Positions 25,470 to 36,688 of a DNA stretch of 64,000 nt are shown here, piece after piece; the first letter of the stretch is position 1, and each line of letters starts with the position of its first letter. Origin of the DNA: Cephalopachus bancanus. Lineage: Eukaryota; Chordata; Mammalia; Primates; Tarsiidae. The notes below the pieces were generated by a model, which was not told the DNA's origin, made no database searches, and worked only from the letters and a program-made list of their open reading frames with translations. The translations under genes and the position numbers were made by a program. The stretch lies in contig JAPVLO010000097.1 in NCBI GenBank assembly GCA_027257055.1, positions 868,001-932,000 of the forward strand. Direction: 5' to 3'.

Positions 25470-26025
25470 CTCCTGCCTCCAGCTTAAGGTTCGTTCTAAA
25501 ACCTGATGGTAAGATCGTCCTGCTCAGAATGTTCCATGGCTCCCTACTGCAGAGTCTCCGGTCCCACGGCCTTACTCCGCTGTTCAAGTCTTTCACAGGG
25601 TGGCCTGTCCTCTTCCTCCACACCTTCTGCCTAGTTCACTGCCTCTGACTCCTGACAGACACCCTAGCCACCCTCACCTGTGTGAGGTGGGCTTCTGACC
25701 TAGGATCCCTCTGTTGACACAATCTCCAGTTTCATGAAAAGCCCACCTCTCTAAGAAGTCCTCCTAGGTATTTTCTCTCCCCTTTAACTTGGAGGGGCTA
25801 GAATTAATCTCTCTAATCAGCCTTGGCATTTTCTTGCTATCTTTGATGTCTTTTTTGTTACAGGATGGTTTCGTTTTCAGAAAAAGCTATTTGTAACTAC
25901 TTCCTTTATTGTGAGCCCCTGGAGGGCAAAGGGCTGGGGATTACTCATCTTTGGATACATTTTAAGCCATTAAATAGTGCTCTGTACATACTGAGAATTC
26001 AACTAAAGTTTGTTTAATTCAGTCT
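25470..26025 (+). repeat. L2 LINE 3' end
   Basis: Degenerate L2 order: TGTTCCATGGCTCCCTACTGC, GAAGTCCTCC, GTGAGCCCCTGGAGGGCAAAGG, then TTCAACTAAAGTTTGTTTAATTCA. Confidence 0.65.
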
Positions 26026-26059
26026 ACTTTTGAAGGAAAAGTCAACATCTATTCTTTTC

Positions 26060-26332
26060 TTTTCTTTTCTTTTTTTTAGTTGTAGTCTCACTTTGTCGCC
26101 CAGGCTGGAGTGCCGTGGCATGCTCCCGGCCTCAACCTGCTGGACTCAGGCCTTCTAAGTAGCTGGAACTACAGGCACACGCCACCATGCCTGGCTATTT
26201 TTAAAATTTATTTGTACAGATGAGGTCTCACCAAGTTGCCCAGGTAGGTCTTGAACCCCTGGGCTCAGTCAATCCTCTCGGCTTGGCCCCCCAAAGTGCT
26301 GGAATTACAGGCTTGAGCTACTGCGCCTGGTT
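26060..26332 (-). mobile_element. Alu SINE
   Basis: TAGTTGTAGTCTCACTTTG to CTGCGCCTGGTT. Perfect 13-bp duplication AACATCTATTCTT. A short deletion lies in the right arm. Confidence 0.95.
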
Positions 26333-26446
26333 AACATCTATTCTTAAGGTGAGCCCACACCAGGTTGAGTGTGTCATTTGTAAATCCATTGGCCAGCATC
26401 ATTTCCTCTAAAGTGCAGCATTTTTAATAGAACTAAAGACTCATAG

Positions 26447-26731
26447 CCGGGCTCGGTGGCTCAGCCTGTAATCCCAGCGATTTGGGAGGCTGAGATGAGC
26501 GGACTGCCTGAGCCTGCGGGTTCAAGACGCGCCTGGGCAGCCAGACCTCATTTCGACAATACGTCAAAAAATCAGCCGGGCGTGGTAGCGCATGCCTGTA
26601 ATTCCGGCTACTCGGAAGGCTGAGGCGGAAGGATCGCCGGAGCCCAGCAGGTCGAGGCTGCGGTGGCCGGGAGCGGCCACTGCACTCCAGTCTGGGCGAC
26701 CGAGTGAGACTCCCACTCAAAAAAAAAAAAA
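26447..26731 (+). mobile_element. Alu SINE, young type
   Basis: GCCGGGCTCGGTGGCTCAGCC head. Duplication AACTAAAGACTCAT / AACCAAAGACTCAT. Confidence 0.96.
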
Positions 26732-27572
26732 AGAACCAAAGACTCATGACTGACCTTTAGAAAGACATGTTGTATTTCACCACCAAAGGGCAGTACAGGT
26801 TTTATTAGGCGTCCATAATCTAGGCCTCTCTTCTCAGGCAACCCTGAAGCATATGGCACTTTATCTGGGAGGGGCACAGTTAGTGAAAGAAGGTTTTGGT
26901 CTTTGAGGGTTGGCGTTGCTCATGAACTTATTCAATGGCTTAATTTTTTTCCCCCTAGCTTGGATGCTGATGGATTTTGACTCTTTTACTGCATGCATAG
27001 TGCCATCTTGTGGCCATGGAACATATAACACTCATAGTTCACGTTTTAGAGCGTGCACGGATAATTGTGGGTCTGTTGTTCCATCTTATGACTAGGTGAA
27101 CTTACAGAGTTTACTGCTAAGAACTTACAGAGTTTACTGCTAAGAAAGCTTATCTGAGTTTCATCTAGCCGGGGTGGCTCTGGCAACATTAATAATAATG
27201 CTTGTGTTCTGTGCATTTTCCAACTTCTTTCATTGGGGATTTTCGTCCTCACCTGAGTGTTTTTTCTTTGAGAAAGGTCAACTAGAGGAAGGGTAGACGT
27301 GATCCTTGGCAGGGCTGGGAATGTCCAAGCTCAAGGTTACTTGGAAAGGGTTCAACTGAAGAGGGATTGCAAAGGCAAACTTCTTGCTAGAAGACGCTGA
27401 AAGTCATAGATCAGGGGTTGTTTAACATCTGGGTTACATTCTCATGTAGAGCCTTGGGTCAAAGGGCAGAAGAATCAAACAAGTCTTTAATACAGTGAGT
27501 AAGAGCTTTGATACAGTGACATCCCGTCTGACTAACCAGAATACGGAAACTCTGAAACAAACAGAAGAGATT
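26732..27572. other. Intergenic sequence with one 23-bp tandem duplication
   Basis: No gene recognised. See the tandem repeat at 27098-27143. Confidence 0.4.
27098..27143. repeat. Perfect 23-bp tandem duplication
   Basis: The 23-mer starting GAACTTACAGAGTTTACTGC occurs twice back to back without mismatch, so it is recent. Confidence 0.95.
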
Positions 27573-27678
27573 CAAGCCCAAGTTGCTCAGGCTGCTCTTG
27601 AACCTGTGGGCTCAGGCAATCTTCTCACCTCGGCCTCCCAAAGTCCTGGGATTATAGGCATGAGCCTATGTACCTGGC
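27573..27678 (-). mobile_element. Alu left-arm fragment
   Basis: CAAGTTGCTCAGGCTGCTC to GTACCTGGCC. Only the left monomer region remains. Confidence 0.85.
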
Positions 27679-28785
27679 CAAGCCATTGTAAATAGTTCAT
27701 GTTATGCACTAAAATTCCTATCGTTTTCTCCATATTTGTAGTCCTGGACCCTCAAAGACACCCAAAGGGAAGACGATGTGTCCAAGAGGCTGAAGAAATG
27801 ACCTGGAGACAACAGGCAAGACATGGGCTTTAGTCAGAAACTTACCTGTAGGGATGGTGGTGGTCCAGGAGTGGCCAGCTGGACAGGAAAAAAACTGCCC
27901 CCACTTGTAAAAGTCACTCAGGTTGTATAGCATCTTGCCTAGCACAGAGCGTGGGGTTAAACATAAAAAGGGTGAGGTTTCCAGTGCACAGGAGTGATGT
28001 GAGAACATGCTTCTTTATATATCTCATGTATACGAAGTGGTTGCAGTTTCTCTCTAGGGGTGAAATTTTTTTGTGAACTCAAGGTAACCAAAGGAATGGG
28101 GATTGGTCCATGTGGGCCTAAACTGGTTTGAACCAGCCTAGGGCTGGGTGAGGACTAACGGCCTCAAGGAAGACTGTGGGAGATCATTCACTCTCCATAG
28201 CTGTAAGATGTGGTTGGCAGGCAAGCAGAACACTTCACCATTGGCCTCAGCATGACCTGCATGCCCAGGCATGGAGCCTGAGGGGAAGGGGACATCCCAG
28301 GTTGGCCACTCCCAGAACTTCTCCTTAGGCTCCAACTCCTTGCTTGGGGCCACATCCACCATGTGTGTGTTGTCACCGAGTGTGTTGCCCTTTGATATCA
28401 GAACTCTCCAAGTCTTTCTCAGAGTCCATTGATTCAGACTTTACAAAGAACAAACTTGAGTTTAGGAAGCAGCAGATTAAATGTTGCTAATGAAATGAAG
28501 CATGTACAGCTTTAGAAAATCTACTTTGAAAATGTTGCTGGCTTTTCAAAATTCACAATTGTCCTGCTTTGATTGTATCAAAGACACTTCCCCATCCAGT
28601 TCATTATTCTTCCTGTGACTGGTCATTCATTTAGTCAATCAACCTACTCCCTTTATCGGTGCGACTTTTTTTGTGTGCAGTGAGTAAAATCAAGTAAACA
28701 TGGGACAATATAAGATCAAAAAGGCCCCATTCCTGTCTTCAAGGATCTCAACACCTAGTGAAGGTAGGGCTAAGAAACAAGACTA
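27679..28785. other. Intergenic sequence, possible old LTR
   Basis: The minus-strand frames at 27718-28008 and 28138-28376 look like LTR/retroviral-type composition rather than a gene, but I cannot name a family. Confidence 0.3.
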
Positions 28786-28933
28786 GGCCGTAAACCCAGC
28801 ACTTTGGGAGGCTGAGATGGGAGGATTGCTTGAGTGCAGAAGTTTGAGACCAGCCAAGGCAATATTGTGAGAACTCGTCTTTACCAAAAAATCAAAAAAT
28901 TAGCCAGGTATGGTGGTGTGCGCCTATAGTTCC

Positions 28934-29487
28934 TGAAAGAAGTTAGGCGCCAGTGATTACTCCACACCTGTTTAAGGCCAAGAGATTTATTAAAGCAGCA
29001 GCCACAAGGGAAAAGGGAAAGGGTCTGTGGCCACGGGATTGGGGGAGGGAGAGAGAGATGGAGAGAGAGAATGTGTGGGGGGGAGGGCAAGAGAGAGAGA
29101 GAGAGAGGGAGGGAGAGAGGGCGAGAGAGTGTGAGAGAGGGAGGGGAGAGAGAGAGAGAGAGTAAGAGAGTGGCGGGGAGAGAGAGAGAGCAAGAGAGAG
29201 AGGGAGCAAGAGAGTTATGCAGGGAGAGGGGTGTATTTATGGGCTTGGCAGGGGCCGGAAGGGGCTGTGCTAGGTTCTTATTGGAGGAGTGGCTTGGGGG
29301 CAGGGTGGGTATAACAAAGCTAGCTACGTCATGGGAAATGATTGGAGGCTTGCAGGTTTGAACTTCGCGCGCGAGGGGAACTGTGCATGAAGAAGAAGGA
29401 ACCTAGGGCCTTTGTTGTCTAGTGTGGCTTTACCATGTTCGGCGCCATTTTGAGAGCCGCCCCTCTGGCTGTTTCCTGTACCCTTCA
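28934..29487 (-). mobile_element. 554-bp solo LTR with 5-bp target duplication
   Basis: TG...CA ends and the perfect duplication GTTCC (28929-28933, 29488-29492) show a clean retroviral integration into an Alu. Read on the minus strand it starts TGAAGGGTACAGG, has a CATAAATA TATA-like box (about 29231-29243), a long CT-rich R-type region (GA-rich on plus, 29040-29220) and AATAAA (28986-28991). The unit ends CTTTCA. Class I-like. No internal retroviral genes are present. Confidence 0.9.
29040..29220. repeat. GA-rich low-complexity tract within the LTR
   Basis: Almost pure purine (GAGAGA and GGGAGA runs) on the plus strand. Long apparent frames here are composition artefacts. Confidence 0.95.
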
Positions 29488-29695
29488 GTTCCAGTTCCTC
29501 GGGAGGCTGAGAGAGGAGGATCACTTGAGCCCTGGAGTTGGAGGTTGTGGTGAGCCATGATTGTGCTACTGCACTCCAGCCTGGGCAACAGAGTGAGACC
29601 CTGACCCCCCCAAAAAACACAAAAAACAAAAAACTGGTAGGACAGATGGGGGTCCGTAATCCAGGGTCACAAGAAAGATGCAAAGATTTGCACAG

Positions 29696-30299
29696 AAATT
29701 AGATTGGAAAATATAGTTTATTTAGAATGTAGATTGGAGAGAGAGAGAAAAGGAGGATCACCTCCCCCAGATTGGGGAGGGGTCCAGAGCTTAAAGAGTA
29801 GCATGGCAGCCATAGCTCAATGAACACATGGCCTGGCCAGAGCTTAACAAAAGCAATGGTGGCTGCTGTTTGAGGTTGAATGCCTTTTAAACCTTCCCTT
29901 TGATGAGGGCAGATCATTAAAGTGATTGGGTGGTGGTCTGTTTTATGACATCAGGAAGGGGCTGGGTAAACACAGGTACTGGTGTCGGGATGATGGCGGC
30001 AGATGGGTGGGCCAGTCGCATGACTGTTGCCAAGGTGATGGGGTCTGTTTGGGAAAGGCTGATTAGGATAACTTGGTTTCTTATGGCTGGAGGCAAATAC
30101 TTGGGATAGAAAAGCTAATTAATACAAAACAAGCTGGGGAGGGGGTTGTAAAACAATTATCAATAGCTACCTCTGAGAAACTGGTTCTGTCTTTGGCTAG
30201 TGATTAGCGGGCAAGCTAGGTAATTTGCTAAGAAAATGGCTGCCCTTTAGCTAAGATTATTTCATTAAATTATTCCATTTTGGCATTATATCCCTTTCA
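29696..30299 (-). mobile_element. LTR with U3 promoter, source-type for the short R-derived elements
   Basis: About 600 bp. On the minus strand, a long U3 leads to TATA-like GTTTAAAAGGC (29878-29893), then an R region (CAGCAGCCACC, GAGCTATGGC, CTCTTTAAGCTCTGG, GGGGGAGGTGATCC, CT repeats) with AATAAA at 29717-29722. Its R region matches the 179-bp element at 51711-51889 and the window-edge copy near 63938. Exact ends and target duplication were not found. Confidence 0.75.
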
Positions 30300-30954
30300 A
30301 AAAGAAAAGAAAAAGAGAAAAGAAATGAGAATAATATGAATCCAGAATACAAAATCAAACCAGGAAAGGCTACTGTGCTATATATAGGAGCTTCAGAAGC
30401 AAGTAAGAACAAAAAATCCTTAGAATGAGTTCCACAGGAGAGGAGCATTGTGCTTCCATAGTTTAGTTGAGAAGACATTTATGGCGCATATGCTCCTAGG
30501 CCCCTGGGGAAACTGAGAAGAGACATGAAGGTATGAAGCATGCAGCCATTGCCACTGAGCTGGGAACATCAGCTGCTATCAAAGCTTGCTTTGATCACCT
30601 TCGAAGATTCAGTATATACACTGTCATCTCTACATTCAGGATACTTTCAGCTCAGGTTTAAATTCTGTCACCGTGATGAAGGGTTGCAGGGAAATTTATC
30701 CCAAAATATGGCGTTTTGCCTCAAGGTCTCTTCCAAGCTGCCTCTTCTCCCTGTAAAATCAGCTATTGCAGGAAGGAAGCAGAAGAATGGAATAAGACCT
30801 GGTCCAACCATTTTACAAAAGAACGTCTGGCCCCCACAGTGACAAGATACTTTTATAAATAATTAACCAAATAAAAGAATGGATGACTTTAATGGGAAAA
30901 AATAGTACAGCTTTTCAATCTAAGTTTGTTTGTTTCTTTATTAGGTGTATAGGC
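30300..30954. other. Intergenic sequence, nothing recognised
   Basis: Begins with an AAAAGAAAAG patch. No gene. The 100-codon frame at 30540-30842 has no recognised domain. Confidence 0.4.
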
Positions 30955-31228
30955 ACAGTTGTATCCCCCACAAATTCACATGTTGAAGTCCTAATTCCAG
31001 TGTATCAGGCTATGATTGTACTTAGAGACAGAGCCTTTACAGAGGTAATTAAGTTCAAATGAGGTCATTAGACAGGTACAAAGGGAGACCATGTGAAGGC
31101 TCAGGGAGAAGACAGCCACCTACAAGCCACAAGGGAAAGCCTCGTTAGAAACAACCAACTCTGCCAGTATCTCAATCTCAGACTTCTGGATTCCAGAACT
31201 GCGAAATAAACTGATACAGAGACCCATT
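30955..31228 (+). mobile_element. MLT1-type MaLR LTR
   Basis: CCCACAAATTCACATGTTG, TACTTAGAGACAGAGCCTTTAC, TTCAAATGAGGTCATTAG, CTCAGACTTCTGGATTCCAG, AACTGCGAAATAAACTG: the MLT1 order. Confidence 0.75.
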
Positions 31229-31626
31229 ATTGTCTGTCCATATTGTCATTACTCCTAAAGAAGGACATAGCGAATGTTCAAGCGGGTCTGCATGTACCCA
31301 TATTCCCGAGAATTAACAATGAAGAACATTTTCCTTATCTCCTATGCACTCCCTATAAATAACTTCAAAGAGTCCTTCAAAGAGTCCCTGCAGACTGTGC
31401 TCAATTAACTGAGAGAAATGCATCCCATTTACTCACTTTTCTTAAGGCTTAGGTTTGAATAATATAGTATCAATATAATGATAAGTCTTGTGATTTGTAT
31501 AACTTTTGCATACTAATAACAAACAACCTGTAATGAATGATGTCTTCAGTCTTGCTAACTCCCTTTACTCTATGACAAGATTGATTAACACCTCTGCCTA
31601 GTGTTACGGATAAGAAGTTGTGAGAG
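31229..31626. other. Intergenic sequence, nothing recognised
   Basis: AT-rich unique-looking sequence with a short CAAAGAGTCC duplication at about 31366-31388. Confidence 0.4.
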
Positions 31627-31914
31627 CCAGGCTCGGTGGCTCAGCCCGTAATACCGCGCCTTTGGGAGGCTGAGGTGAGTGGATTGCCTGAGCCCGCGGG
31701 TTCGAGACCCGCCTGGGCAGCGAGACCTCATCTGTACAATAAATAAAAAAATCAGCTGGGCGTGGTAGCGCATGCCTGTAATTCCGGCTACTTGGAAGGC
31801 TGAGGCGGAAGGATCGCCGGAGCCCAGCAGGTCGAGGCTGCGGTGGCTGGAAGTGGCCATTGCACTCCAGTCTGGGCGACAGAGTGAGACTCCAACTCAA
31901 AAAAAAATAAAAAA
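31627..31914 (+). mobile_element. Alu SINE, young type
   Basis: GCCAGGCTCGGTGGCTCAGC head, CGCGCCTTTGGG. Perfect duplication AAGAAGTTGTGAGA. Confidence 0.97.
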
Positions 31915-32118
31915 AAGAAGTTGTGAGATACCGCTGGTAACCAGTGCCAGGAAATGTGGACCATCAATGTCATTAGGACAAAATGTGGCTGTAACTTAAG
32001 TTCTATACAATGCTCTGCCAGTCATGCAGTCAATGTATAGGTACAGAAAATCCTGAACTTCTAATCATAGCTGCAGCGTTTATACCATGACCCAATATTT
32101 AATTCTATATAGGCAGTT

Positions 32119-32411
32119 TCTTTTTTTTTTTTTGAGTTGGAGTCTCACTCTGTCGCCCAGACTAGAGTGCCGTGGCCGCTCCGGGCCACCGCAGCCTCAA
32201 CCCGCTGGGCCCTGGTGATCCTTCTGCCTCAGCCTTCCAAGGAGCTGGAACTACAGGCACGCGCTACCACGCCTGGGTAATTTTTGATTTATTGTAGAGA
32301 TGAGGTCTTGCCAAGTTGCCCAGGCGGGTCTCGAACCCGCGGGCTCAGGCAATCCATTCACCTCAGCCTCCCAAAGGCGCGGGATTACAGGCTGAGCCAC
32401 CGAGCCCAGCT
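32119..32411 (-). mobile_element. Alu SINE, young type
   Basis: GAGTTGGAGTCTCACTCTG to ACCGAGCCCAGCT. Perfect duplication TATAGGCAGTTTC. Confidence 0.97.
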
Positions 32412-32639
32412 TATAGGCAGTTTCAAAAGGGGGGGTTCAAGACCCTGAGTCTGGCGGCAGTTGAGGAGGAGGGCAGTCACTACTCATAACTTGTCTAAAG
32501 GAGCAAGGAGGGAGCGTGGGTCCGGGACTCAGTGAGGGAATTGCCTTCTAGAGATTCCTGAGGGAGAAATGGCAGAGTGGGAGGCAGGGAAGAAATTCTC
32601 TGAATGCATTTTCCTCTTTCTTTTCAAGCTTCCAGCCAA

Positions 32640-33540
32640 GCCTAACTAGAAGCCAGCTGCAGTGATGCCGGTTGAAACATTTATTTTAAAAAACGTCTGC
32701 ATTTCAGAGCAGGATGAGGAAGTAATGCAGGTCAACTCCAGAATTGGGGTTCAGCCTGACAGGCCAAGTGGATTCTTGGATTCGTGCAGGAAAGAAGTCA
32801 AGCTTAGCTGGGCTCGGTGGCTCAGCCTGTAATCCCGCGCCTTTGGGAGGCTGAGGTGAGTGGATTGCCTGAGCCCACGGGTTCGAGACCCGCCTGGGCA
32901 GCAAGACCTTATCTCTACAATAAATCAAAAAATTAGCCGGGCGTGGTAGCGTGTGCCTGTAATTCCGGCTACTTGGAAGGCTGAGGCGGAAGGATCGCCG
33001 GAGCCCAGCAGGTCGAGGCTGTGGTGGCCTGCACTCCAGTCTGGGCGACAGAGTGAGACTCCAAACTCAAAAAAAAAAAAAAAAAAGAAGTCAAGCTTGA
33101 GTTGTTAGTAGGAGCCATAAGTCCATGTGGACTGCTAGCTGGCTGATGGCTTTTTCTTGATTATATGCTAAGCAAGGGGTGGAATATTCTTGATTTTCTG
33201 GGAAAGGGGTAAAGAGTTCCCAGAATTCAAGGTTCCTCCCCTTTTAAAATCATATAGAGTAACTTCTGGAGTTGCCATGGTTATTGTAAACTGTCATGGC
33301 ACTGGTAGGAGTGTCTTCTAGCATGCATATAATGAGCATATAGTTAGCAAAAAGGACGCAGAGGTCATGTTCGACACCATTTTGGTCTTAGATGGTCTTG
33401 GCCGGCTTTTGCCTGTCTTCTCACAACATCCTGTTTTGTCTTGAGGTCCTGGCCTTGTGACCTTCATTTTGGGCAACTTAGTTGTGCAGGATCCCGATGT
33501 CCGGAAGGCAGAGAATGAATACGAAGAGACAAATGGAACA
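32640..33540 (-). mobile_element. ERV-type solo LTR, split by an Alu
   Basis: Familiar primate LTR pattern: GATGAGGAAGTAATGCAGG, GCAGGAAAGAAGTCAAG, then after the Alu GGCTGATGGCTTTTTCTTG, GGGGTGGAATATTCTTGATT, GAGTTGCCATGG, TAAACTGTCATGGC. It lies antisense to plus. Ends are approximate. No retroviral genes seen. Confidence 0.65.
32807..33087 (+). mobile_element. Alu SINE, young type, inside the LTR
   Basis: GCTGGGCTCGGTGGCTCAGCC head. Perfect duplication AAGAAGTCAAGCTT. A small deletion lies near the end (GGTGGCCTGCACTCC). Confidence 0.97.
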
Positions 33541-33564
33541 TATGCCCAGAGCACATTTAGATGT

Positions 33565-33854
33565 TTTTTTTTTTTTGAGTTGGAGTCTCACTCTGTTGCC
33601 CAGGCTGGAGTGCAGTGGCCACTCCCGGCCACTGCAGCCTCGACCTGCTGGGCTCCGGCGATCCTTCCGCCTCACCCTTCCAAGTAGCCCGAACTACAGG
33701 CGCACGCTACCACGCCCGGCTAGTTTTTGATTTGTTGTAGAGACCAGGTCTCGCAAAGTTGCCTGGTTGGGTCTCGAACCAACGGGCTCAGGCAATCCTC
33801 TCGCCTCGGCCTCCCAAAGTGCTGGGATTACAGGCTTAGCCTTCGAGCCCAGCC
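33565..33854 (-). mobile_element. Alu SINE, young type
   Basis: GAGTTGGAGTCTCACTCTG to TTCGAGCCCAGCC. Duplication CACATTTAGAT. Confidence 0.96.
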
Positions 33855-34150
33855 CACATTTAGATTTTTAACGGAGGCTCCCATTTCTCATTTCATCTTC
33901 TCAACTTGGCTCATGGGCTGATGGGTTTTTGGAATCTGAGTCCACTACCACTTTCAGAATATTCATGCCAATAATGGATTGCAGTCAATAATGGGGTGAG
34001 GGCATGATGGAAGGTGTGGGGGCAGGAGAAAGCATCTGAAAGCTTCTTGATTAGCATATGGACGTAAAGAAAACCAGAGAGCCCATAGCAAGACCCACAA
34101 AGTGCAAGGCACACATGCACAGTCTGTGATCAACTAAAGTTTCATATTGT

Positions 34151-34448
34151 GGCCCAGTGTGGTGGCTCAAGTCTGTAATTCCAGCACTTTGGGAGACCGA
34201 GGCGAGAGAATTGCCTAAGCTCCGGGGTTCAAGACCAGCCTGGGCAATTTGGTCACACCTCGTCTCTTCAATAAATAAATAAAAAATAAGCCTGGCGCGG
34301 TAGTGTGCACCTGTAGTTCCTGCTACTTGAAAACTGAGGCGGAAGGATTACCTGAGTCCTGCAGGTCGAGGCTGCGGTGACCGTGAGCATGCCACTGCCC
34401 TCCAGCCTGGGCGACAGAGTGAGACTCTGACTCAAAAAAAAAAAAAAA
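34151..34448 (+). mobile_element. Alu SINE
   Basis: GGCCCAGTGTGGTGGCTC head, tail of 15 A. Duplication CATATTGT. Confidence 0.94.
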
Positions 34449-34621
34449 GCATATTGTAATTTCTAGAGCTATGATGCTCCAAGTAAACCTTTCCACACTG
34501 ATAGAAAGTTTCTATATTTCTGCTATCTAAATAGTAGTTACTTGCCACACAGAGCATAGATCTAGAGTGTAAGGGTAAGTACAAATCTGAAAAAAGAAAA
34601 AAAGTAGCATTTTCCTTGGTG

Positions 34622-34862
34622 CACCCGGCCACCGCAGCCTCGACCTCTGCTGGGCTCTGGCGAACCTTCCGCTTCAGCCTTTCAAGTAGCTGGAACTACA
34701 GGCGTGCGCTACACGCCTGGCTAATTTGTGATTTATTGTAGAGATGAGGTCTCGCCAAGTGGCCAGGCGGGTCTCGAACCCGCAGGCTCAGGCAATCTGC
34801 TCACCTCGGCCTCCCAAAGCACTGGGATTGCAGGCTGAGCCACTGAGCCACCGAGCCCGGCT
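34622..34862 (-). mobile_element. Alu SINE, young type, 3' part missing
   Basis: Starts at CACCCGGCCACCGCAGCC, lacking the last about 60 bases and the A-tail. It ends ACCGAGCCCGGCTC. Confidence 0.9.
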
Positions 34863-35246
34863 CTGTCTCTTTCTTAAAACATTGCTTTAAAAAAAACTTG
34901 TAATTGTTCATTCTTTTTCTGTCTCTGTGAGAAACAAATCATTTTAAAAAACAAAAGGAGCCCTTTCCAACTTTATAACTGGGAATGTCTTTCTGCTGGA
35001 CCTGGGGACCTCTCTTTGAAATGTCATCATCAAGGAAGATAGCACCCCTATCTCTCCATCTCCATGGGTGCCTGGCTCCAAACTGTAACTAGCTACCTGT
35101 CATAGAGATCGAAAAAGTTTTATTATTTAGTTGGAGAAAACCAATTAGCAAACACAATGGTCACCTCAATCAGCAGGTGAATTTAATTTGAGCTACATAT
35201 GACAAATGGTGTTGTCAAATCCTCTCACTTGAGGACAAGTTACTGT
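34863..35246. other. Intergenic sequence, nothing recognised
   Basis: No gene seen. Confidence 0.4.
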
Positions 35247-35561
35247 TTTTATTTTTTAAATAAATTTTTTTAGAGATAGGGTCCTGCTCTGTTGCCCAGG
35301 CTGGAGTGCAGTGGTGCAATCATAGCTCACTGAAGTCTGGAATTCCTGGGCTCAAGTGATCCTCTCCCCTCAGCTTCCCATAGCTAGGAAGGACTTCAGG
35401 CACATGCCACCATACCTGGCTATTTAAAAAAAAAAATTTTTTTTTTTTTTAGAGGGTCTTGCTATTTTGCTCAGGCTGGTCTTAAGCTGACCTCAAGTGA
35501 GCCTCCTGCCTTGGTCTCTCAAAGGGCTAGGATTACAGGTGCAAGCCAACACATCCAGCCA
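35247..35561 (-). mobile_element. Alu SINE, older
   Basis: GAGATAGGGTCCTGCTCTG to AACACATCCAGCC, with an A/T-expanded linker at 35425-35450. Confidence 0.92.
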
Positions 35562-35574
35562 AATTATCATTTAA

Positions 35575-35658
35575 CTTGTGACTATACATATTATGATGTA
35601 TTTTATATATGATATATATTTTTAAATTATATATTTTATATTTTAAATTATGTATTTT
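35575..35658. repeat. AT-rich low-complexity tract
   Basis: TATATGATATATATTTTTAAATTATAT-type sequence between two Alus. Confidence 0.9.
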
Positions 35659-35949
35659 CTTTTTTTTTTTTTTTGAGTTGGAGTCTCACTCTGTCGCCCA
35701 GACTGGAGTGCAATGGCCGCTCCCGGCCACCGCGGCCTCGACCTGCTGGGCTCCGGCGATCCTTCCGCCTCAGCCTTCCCAGTAGCCGGAATTACAGGCA
35801 AGCGCTACCACGCCCGGCTGATTTTTTTGATTTATTGTAGAGATGAGGTCTCGCTGCCCAGGCGGGTCTTGAACCCGCGGGCTTAGGCAATCCACTCACC
35901 TCAGCCTCCCAAAGGCGCGGGATTACAGGCTGAGCCACCGAGCCCGGCT
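35659..35949 (-). mobile_element. Alu SINE, young type
   Basis: GAGTTGGAGTCTCACTCTG to ACCGAGCCCGGCT. Duplication AATTATGTATTTTCT / AATTATGCATTTTCT. Confidence 0.97.
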
Positions 35950-36161
35950 AATTATGCATTTTCTATATGGCTATGTAAAAAGGTGAGAATTCTTTCAGTC
36001 TTTGCAACTTCCTTATGGGCTGCCTATGATGTGTCTCACATTCCGGCTTACTGCTTATTCAATAATAAAACCATTCTTTCTCTTCTACCTTTGTGGGAAG
36101 GTTTTCTAGGTTTGCAGGAGATTTTGGTTTTGATTATATTTCCTCAGTGAGAGCAGTCAGC

Positions 36162-36440
36162 CAGGCGTAGTGGCTCATGACTGTAATCCCAGCACTTTGG
36201 GAGCTTGGAGGCAAGAAGATTTCCTGAGCTCAGAGATTCAAGACCAGCCCAGGCAACTTGGCAAGACCTCGTCTCTACGGTAAATCAAAAAATTAGCTGG
36301 GCATAGTGGTGTGTTCCTGTAGTGCCAGACTAAGGCAGAAGGATCACCTGAGCCCAGCAGGTCAAGGCTGCTGTGGCCATGAGCATGCCATTGCACTCTG
36401 GGTGACAGAGTGAGACTCTGACTCCAAAAAAAAAAAAAAG
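36162..36440 (+). mobile_element. Alu SINE
   Basis: GCCAGGCGTAGTGGCTCATG head to CTGACTCCAAAAAAA. Small deletion in the right arm. Confidence 0.92.
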
Positions 36441-36688
36441 AAAGAGCAGCAATTAAAAAATAGACACTAAGAGGCATAGTTAAAAGGTCAATAGAGGAGC
36501 TTGGGTCAAATCCTAAAACAAGCATAACACAAAAGAATGTGTGTAAGAAGGTGCAGAGAAATAAAAAACAAACAAACAACAACAACAAAAACAGAGATGG
36601 GACAAAGAGAAAACAAATACCAGAATGTAAGGCTTAAACTTATTCATATGAATAATTGTTGTAAAATCTTCCATTAAGAGGCAGAAAT

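Larger units (their letters stand above)
28786..29633 (+). mobile_element. Alu SINE split by a solo LTR
   Basis: The Alu parts are 28786-28933 and 29488-29633. CGCCTATAGTTCC stops at the LTR, and the other side resumes AGTTCCTCGGGAGGCTGAG. The Alu start is slightly truncated. Confidence 0.93.

Noticed and set aside
27718..28376. Possible retroviral or cellular gene on minus
   Set aside because: Composition hints at an old LTR, but no motif or family can be named, so no gene is called.
28943..29361. Ser/Pro/Leu-rich and Arg/Glu-rich frames around 29.0-29.3 kb
   Set aside because: They come from the GA/CT low-complexity tract of an LTR.
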